Assembly (NCBI GenBank): GCA_021772515.1
Contig: JAJFLU010000016.1
Coordinates: 1 to 56,143 of the forward strand
Length of the DNA: 56,143 bases
Source: Opitutales bacterium
GTDB lineage: Bacteria > Verrucomicrobiota > Verrucomicrobiia > Opitutales > UBA2987
Reading direction: 5' to 3'
Numbering within the stretch: position 1 is the first letter of the stretch; each line of letters opens with the position of its first letter. Under the pieces are notes generated by a model that saw nothing but the letters and a program-made list of their open reading frames with translations, had not been told where the DNA came from and searched no databases. Shown here piece by piece: positions 52,985-56,143 of this stretch. The position numbers and the translations under genes were made by a program.

Positions 52985-53515
52985 ATGAATATAGGGGAAT
53001 TTTTTAACAAACTCGATACCTTCGACCACCTGATTCCGATTGCGGAATTGGTAGAAATGGTTGCCAAAGTGCAGTTTGAGCCCAGCGAATTGGCGCCCTA
53101 CCGGATATTCGGCCCCGATTGCTACCAGAGAAACCTGATGCACCAGGGTCCGGCCTGCCAGGTATTTTTAATCTGCTGGCTGAACGGTCAGCGCAGCCCC
53201 ATTCATGACCATCCCGGCTCCAGTTGCGCGGTCCGGGTCATCGAGGGCACGGTTACCGAAACGCAGTTCCAAAAAGCGCCCAACGGATTGATTTTCCCAA
53301 CTGTCACTCAGGAATACCACGAAGGCAATATCTGTGGCTCGGAGGACACCGATACCCATCAAATATCCAATTTGATGGAAGACGGGAAAGACCTCGTCAC
53401 CATGCACGTTTACACCCCGCCATTGCTGTTGATGAACTGCTATTCGCTAACCGACTCAACCGTCCACGAATTCAGCACCTCAGAGTGCGTCCCAATATCC
53501 GAGGCAGTCCTCTAG
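52985..53515 (+). CDS. Cysteine dioxygenase
   Basis: A 176-residue cupin enzyme that oxidises cysteine to cysteine sulfinate with iron and oxygen. The ATG at 52985 (MNIGEFFNKLDTFDHL) is preferred; the longer frame upstream has no counterpart. The iron ligands are in SPIHDHPGSSCAVRVIEG (HxH, with the Cys of the Cys-Tyr cofactor region just after) and the third His in DTDTHQISNL. The C-terminal YTPPLLLMNCYS carries the Tyr region seen in the family. It converges with the ParD-like gene. Confidence 0.9.
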   Translation: MNIGEFFNKLDTFDHLIPIAELVEMVAKVQFEPSELAPYRIFGPDCYQRNLMHQGPACQVFLICWLNGQRSPIHDHPGSSCAVRVIEGTVTETQFQKAPNGLIFPTVTQEYHEGNICGSEDTDTHQISNLMEDGKDLVTMHVYTPPLLLMNCYSLTDSTVHEFSTSECVPISEAVL

Positions 53516-53527
53516 AAAATTGGAAAT

Positions 53528-53791
53528 TTAGCCATCCAGTCTCTTCCGGCCTTCCCTCTTAATCCGAGTCACAAGTTTTTTGTCAAAGGTTTGAGATTTG
53601 CCGGTTTTTAGCTGCTCTACGCCGACCATGAGATCGCCTCGCAAATTTTCAAATTTCTTAACTTTTTCTTCTTCAAATAGATACAATACTCGAAGAGCAT
53701 CGCGAATGACCTCAGAAGACGATGTATAAAAACCCGTCTTAACTTTTTCCTGGACCCATTTCTCCAGTTTCGGCGTCAATGATACGTTCAT
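53528..53791 (-). CDS. Orphan ParD-like antitoxin
   Basis: An 87-residue ParD/CopG-type antitoxin. The N-terminal ribbon-helix-helix reads MNVSLTPKLEKWVQEKVKTGFYTSSSEVIRDALRVL, the DNA-binding part of ParD. The C-terminal part (EEEKVKKFENLRGDLMVGVEQLKTGK) would wrap the toxin. A parE gene normally follows directly; here the next 13 bases lead into the end of the cysteine dioxygenase gene on the other strand. So the toxin is missing, and the gene is either an orphan or a remnant. Confidence 0.85.
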   Translation of the reverse strand: MNVSLTPKLEKWVQEKVKTGFYTSSSEVIRDALRVLYLFEEEKVKKFENLRGDLMVGVEQLKTGKSQTFDKKLVTRIKREGRKRLDG

Positions 53792-53856
53792 CCCACAAAG
53801 CTGATCAAAATAACAATATTTGTCAATCTTTGTTATCGTGCAATCTCACTGTTTAT

Positions 53857-54420
53857 CTACGAGGAGTGTGTGTCAATTGAATCGCAGGCGGCATGACGTT
53901 CGTTTATCGCCTTGATGTGTAAATCAATTTTTTTTGAAAAACTTTTGAGAAGCATTTCGATCTGTAAGCCTTTATCGCGTCGACGCTGGCGATAGGCTTT
54001 GGACATATGGTAAATCATAGGAATACCGGTAGAAGTAAAGACGATCCCGAAGGGTAATTTTTTAAGGGAAATATCGAGCCTTTGTAGAATTTTCGTAATT
54101 ATCCAATCTTGTTTAACGATCCACTGGTTTAGAAGTTCTTTTCGGTAATCAACATGCAAAACATTCCAGGAATAATCATGAAGAGTTCCAGATTCGCCAA
54201 AAAAGTATTCATATTGATGGCGTTCTGAATACACAATAAACGCGACTAATTTTTCAGCAGGGTATGTATTGCGAAATTGCTTAAACCATTTTATTGCGAA
54301 ATGGTGAAAGATTCGAGCGAATGGATAAAATAGAACTCTCAATATCAGATTCCCACCTATTCGCCTTCCAACTAATTCACCTTTTTTAGAATGTCGGGAC
54401 TCTGGGTTATTGAGAAACAT
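53857..54420 (-). CDS. Hypothetical protein
   Basis: I do not recognise this 187-residue protein. It is basic and rich in aromatic residues (FARIFHHFAIKWFKQF, YSERHQYEYFFGESGTLHDYSWNVLHVDYRK). No signal peptide is clear. A possible hydrophobic segment lies at about residues 125-140 (LPFGIVFTSTGIPMIYHM). The end has a charged helix (YRQRRRDKGLQIEMLLKSFSKKIDLHIKAINERH). Its DNA is AT-rich next to GC-richer neighbours, and it follows an orphan antitoxin, both hints of accessory DNA. Confidence 0.6.
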   Translation of the reverse strand: MFLNNPESRHSKKGELVGRRIGGNLILRVLFYPFARIFHHFAIKWFKQFRNTYPAEKLVAFIVYSERHQYEYFFGESGTLHDYSWNVLHVDYRKELLNQWIVKQDWIITKILQRLDISLKKLPFGIVFTSTGIPMIYHMSKAYRQRRRDKGLQIEMLLKSFSKKIDLHIKAINERHAACDSIDTHSS

Positions 54421-54500
54421 CCCTATTTATTATTAGGTAGCATAATCTCAAAACGATAGTTGTAAAAATTCGTAATTTCCTCGGTAACAATTCATTTCCA

Positions 54501-54533
54501 GTTCGAATCTCGAATTGGAATCAAGCTTCGAAC
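54501..54533. repeat. Short inverted repeat after dihydropyrimidinase
   Basis: GTTCGAA and TTCGAAC, 19 bases apart, lie just beyond the stop codon of the dihydropyrimidinase gene. There is no T-run on the minus strand, so it is at best a weak 3' hairpin. Confidence 0.3.
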
Positions 54534-54538
54534 TAGTA

Positions 54539-55921
54539 CTAAAAGTGTGTTGGTTCTCTGGGGATGAATTTTCCTCTGGCGGGGTCGCCGACGAATTCTC
54601 CGTTTTGGACGGCTACTTTTCCTCTCACCGTTACGGTTTCTGGGCGTCCCTCTATTGGGAATCCTTCGAAACCGCTGTAGTCCACGTTCATGTGATGAGT
54701 TTTGGCGGATATCGTTCCACGATAATCCGGATCGTAGATGACCAGATCGGCGTCGCTGCCAATTTGAATGGTTCCTTTTTTGGGGAATAGTCCGAAAATT
54801 TTAGCGGCTTGGGTGGAGGCCACATCGACGAATTGGTGGACATCGAGGCGGCCCTTGCGCACGCCGTTGGTATAGAGCAATTTCACCCGTTCCTCGATTG
54901 CCGGAACACCGTTGGGAATCTTCGTAAAATCATCTTTTCCCATCGGTTTTTGCCCAACGAAGTCAAACGGCGCATGGTCCGTTCCCACGGTGCTGACGAG
55001 TCCGCTGCTTAAAGCATCCCAGAGGATCTTCTGGTTGCTGATTTCCCGGATGGGCGGGGACATGACATACTTTGCCCCCTCGAAATCGGGGAGTTCGGCG
55101 TAGGAACTATCCAGCATAAGATAGGGGATGACCGTTTCGACCCAAACCTTGCCGCCCCGGTATTTTGCCGCTTCGGCGACACGTAAAGATGCGTCGCAAC
55201 TGGTGTGCACAATATAGACATGGGCATCATGGAGCCCCGCGAAGGTGCAGAGGTGATGCACCCCGTGAGCCTCGACGGATACCGGGCGGCTCCGCTCATG
55301 CCATTCGGTGCCGGTTTTTCCTGCGGCCAGAAACTCTTTTTGGCGCTCCTCGATGGCGGTCGGATTCTCGCAATGGGCGGTGGTAATAACACCATGTTCT
55401 TTGGCAAACTTAAGCGTGTTGTAAAGTTCGTCGTCGGTCACTCCAAAGGCACCCTTGTAGGCCAGAAAAATCTTGAACGAAGCGATCCCTTTGCCCACAG
55501 CCTCTTTCAATTGACTGGCCACGGACTCATCCCAACGGGTCACGCCCAAGTGGAAAGTATAGTCACATGCGGAATGGCCGCTCGCTTTGGCATTCCAGAG
55601 GTCGAAAGCCTCCATCGGCTCCTCATTTCGGGCGGGAACGACCATTTCGATATAGGTGGTGGTGCCGCCGAGGAGGGCCGCCTGGCTACCCGTGGTGTGG
55701 GTGTCCTTGGCGTAGGTGCCCATGAAAGGCAGGTAAATATGCACATGCGGATCGATAAAACCCGGAAAAACCTGTTTGCCGGTGGCATCGATGACCTCGC
55801 AATCGGGTGGGGCAGTGAGATTTTTACCGATCCGGGTAATCTGTTCACCCTCACAATAAATGTCGGCGACATAGCGTTCGCTCGCCGTGATTACTTCTCC
55901 ATTCTTTACTAGCAGTGCCAT
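54539..55921 (-). CDS. Dihydropyrimidinase / D-hydantoinase
   Basis: A 460-residue cyclic amidohydrolase of the reductive pyrimidine pathway, opening the ring of dihydrouracil or dihydrothymine (or hydantoins). Metal ligands are in GFIDPHVHIYLPFMG (HxH); the carbamylated Lys is in IASFKIFLAYKG, the next His in VITTAHCEN and the Asp in VGTDHAPFD. The C-terminal NPEY-like DPDYRGTISAKTHHMNVDYSGFEG is the usual end-domain. Here HMNVDYSGFEG matches dihydropyrimidinases well. A methylmalonate-semialdehyde dehydrogenase gene lies 62 bases upstream on the same strand, which would serve the same degradation route. Confidence 0.93.
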   Translation of the reverse strand: MALLVKNGEVITASERYVADIYCEGEQITRIGKNLTAPPDCEVIDATGKQVFPGFIDPHVHIYLPFMGTYAKDTHTTGSQAALLGGTTTYIEMVVPARNEEPMEAFDLWNAKASGHSACDYTFHLGVTRWDESVASQLKEAVGKGIASFKIFLAYKGAFGVTDDELYNTLKFAKEHGVITTAHCENPTAIEERQKEFLAAGKTGTEWHERSRPVSVEAHGVHHLCTFAGLHDAHVYIVHTSCDASLRVAEAAKYRGGKVWVETVIPYLMLDSSYAELPDFEGAKYVMSPPIREISNQKILWDALSSGLVSTVGTDHAPFDFVGQKPMGKDDFTKIPNGVPAIEERVKLLYTNGVRKGRLDVHQFVDVASTQAAKIFGLFPKKGTIQIGSDADLVIYDPDYRGTISAKTHHMNVDYSGFEGFPIEGRPETVTVRGKVAVQNGEFVGDPARGKFIPREPTHF

Positions 55922-55983
55922 GATATAAAACAGGGATTGTTAAATTATACCCTTTTGATGGTTATTTGTTGATTTAATTCCTC

Positions 55984-56143
55984 TCATGCTTTGCGCCAGA
56001 CATCGCCTTCTCCTTCGGCGAACCAACGGGAAGTGACAACCTTGCGTTTGAGGTAAAAATCGGCGCCTTCACGGCCCTGCATGTGGCGGTCACCGTAAAA
56101 AGATTCATTCCAGCCGGTAAAAGGGAACATGGCCATCGAGGCG
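55984..56143 (-). CDS. Methylmalonate-semialdehyde dehydrogenase, C-terminal part
   Basis: The window ends inside this gene. Reading left from the edge, the last 52 codons give MFPFTGWNESFYGD, then HMQGREGADFYLKRKVVTSRWF and end at a TGA at 55986-55984. This is the C-terminus of CoA-acylating (methyl)malonate-semialdehyde dehydrogenases (MmsA/IolA), where FPFTGWN and the Arg/Lys-Val-Val-Thr-x-Arg-Trp end are conserved. MmsA turns malonate or methylmalonate semialdehyde into acetyl- or propionyl-CoA, the last step after pyrimidine ring opening. The dihydropyrimidinase gene follows 62 bases on. Confidence 0.88.
   Translation of the reverse strand, partial: ASMAMFPFTGWNESFYGDRHMQGREGADFYLKRKVVTSRWFAEGEGDVWRKA

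Noticed and set aside
54501..54533. GTTCGAATC looked like a tRNA T-loop
   Set aside because: No acceptor, D or anticodon stem can be formed around it; it is only a short inverted repeat.
1..56143. CRISPR arrays, rRNA, tRNA, tmRNA or SRP RNA
   Set aside because: No regularly spaced repeats and none of the conserved RNA core sequences were seen on reading; a dedicated RNA search was not possible.

Overview
The window reads as a chromosomal stretch of a Gram-negative bacterium of the PVC group, most likely Verrucomicrobiota (Opitutae-like). This is inferred from gene content: a DUF1800/DUF1501 pair followed by secreted NxxGxxAF-repeat and DNRLRE/PEP-CTERM proteins, calcium-type DxDxDG tails, an FGly-type sulfatase, hopanoid genes, KdsA (LPS) and MreBCD. 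Many genes start without a clear Shine-Dalgarno sequence. No rRNA, tRNA or CRISPR was seen. No search was run, so the taxonomy stays an inference.

Layout. 1-0.54 kb: 3' part of an IS630-type transposase. 0.9-6.9 kb: a multihaem electron-transfer cluster (nine-haem secreted cytochrome, MtrA-like cytochrome, MtrB-like barrel, small monohaem cytochrome), which looks like a porin-cytochrome conduit across the outer membrane. 6.9-7.7 kb: FKBP lipoprotein. 8.0-13.9 kb: DUF1800-DUF1501-secreted protein operon. 14.4-19.3 kb (minus strand): ispH-hpnH-hpnB-mlaC/hpnM-mlaA, that is isoprenoid supply, hopanoid side-chain addition and lipid transport. 19.6-24.0 kb: pyrG, kdsA, a glycine-zipper protein and a UxuA-like enzyme. 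24.0-26.6 kb: anti-sigma factor, ECF sigma factor and a thioredoxin-like protein. 26.7-32.8 kb: a mercury-resistance region in two transcription units, merTP-merA-merC and merR-membrane protein-HMA protein-outer-membrane protein-NHL propeller. Each unit is preceded by a matching dyad, the probable MerR operators. 32.9-35.2 kb: sulfatase and a RES/Xre toxin-antitoxin pair whose toxin carries an in-frame stop. 35.3-39.9 kb: hpnN-hpnA and a divergent nucleosidase-family gene. 39.9-42.0 kb: thrS with its leader. 43.1-45.6 kb: mreBCD. 45.7-51.3 kb: exporters, a twin-AP2 protein, cyclophilin, a BrkB-family protein and a GYF-like membrane protein. 51.5-52.7 kb: a decayed delta-60-repeat gene next to a 24-bp palindrome. 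53.0-56.1 kb: cysteine dioxygenase, an orphan ParD-like antitoxin, a hypothetical gene, dihydropyrimidinase and the end of a methylmalonate-semialdehyde dehydrogenase.

The most striking signal is upstream of thrS. A 25-codon reading frame with seven threonine codons within ten positions is followed by an intrinsic terminator, and a competing antiterminator pairing can be drawn. This is the arrangement of ribosome-mediated transcription attenuation, here placed on a threonyl-tRNA synthetase gene. Other points worth following are the MerR-linked outer-membrane/NHL operon, the verrucomicrobial porin-cytochrome cluster, the amber-interrupted RES toxin and the Asp-to-Asn nucleosidase beside the hopanoid genes.
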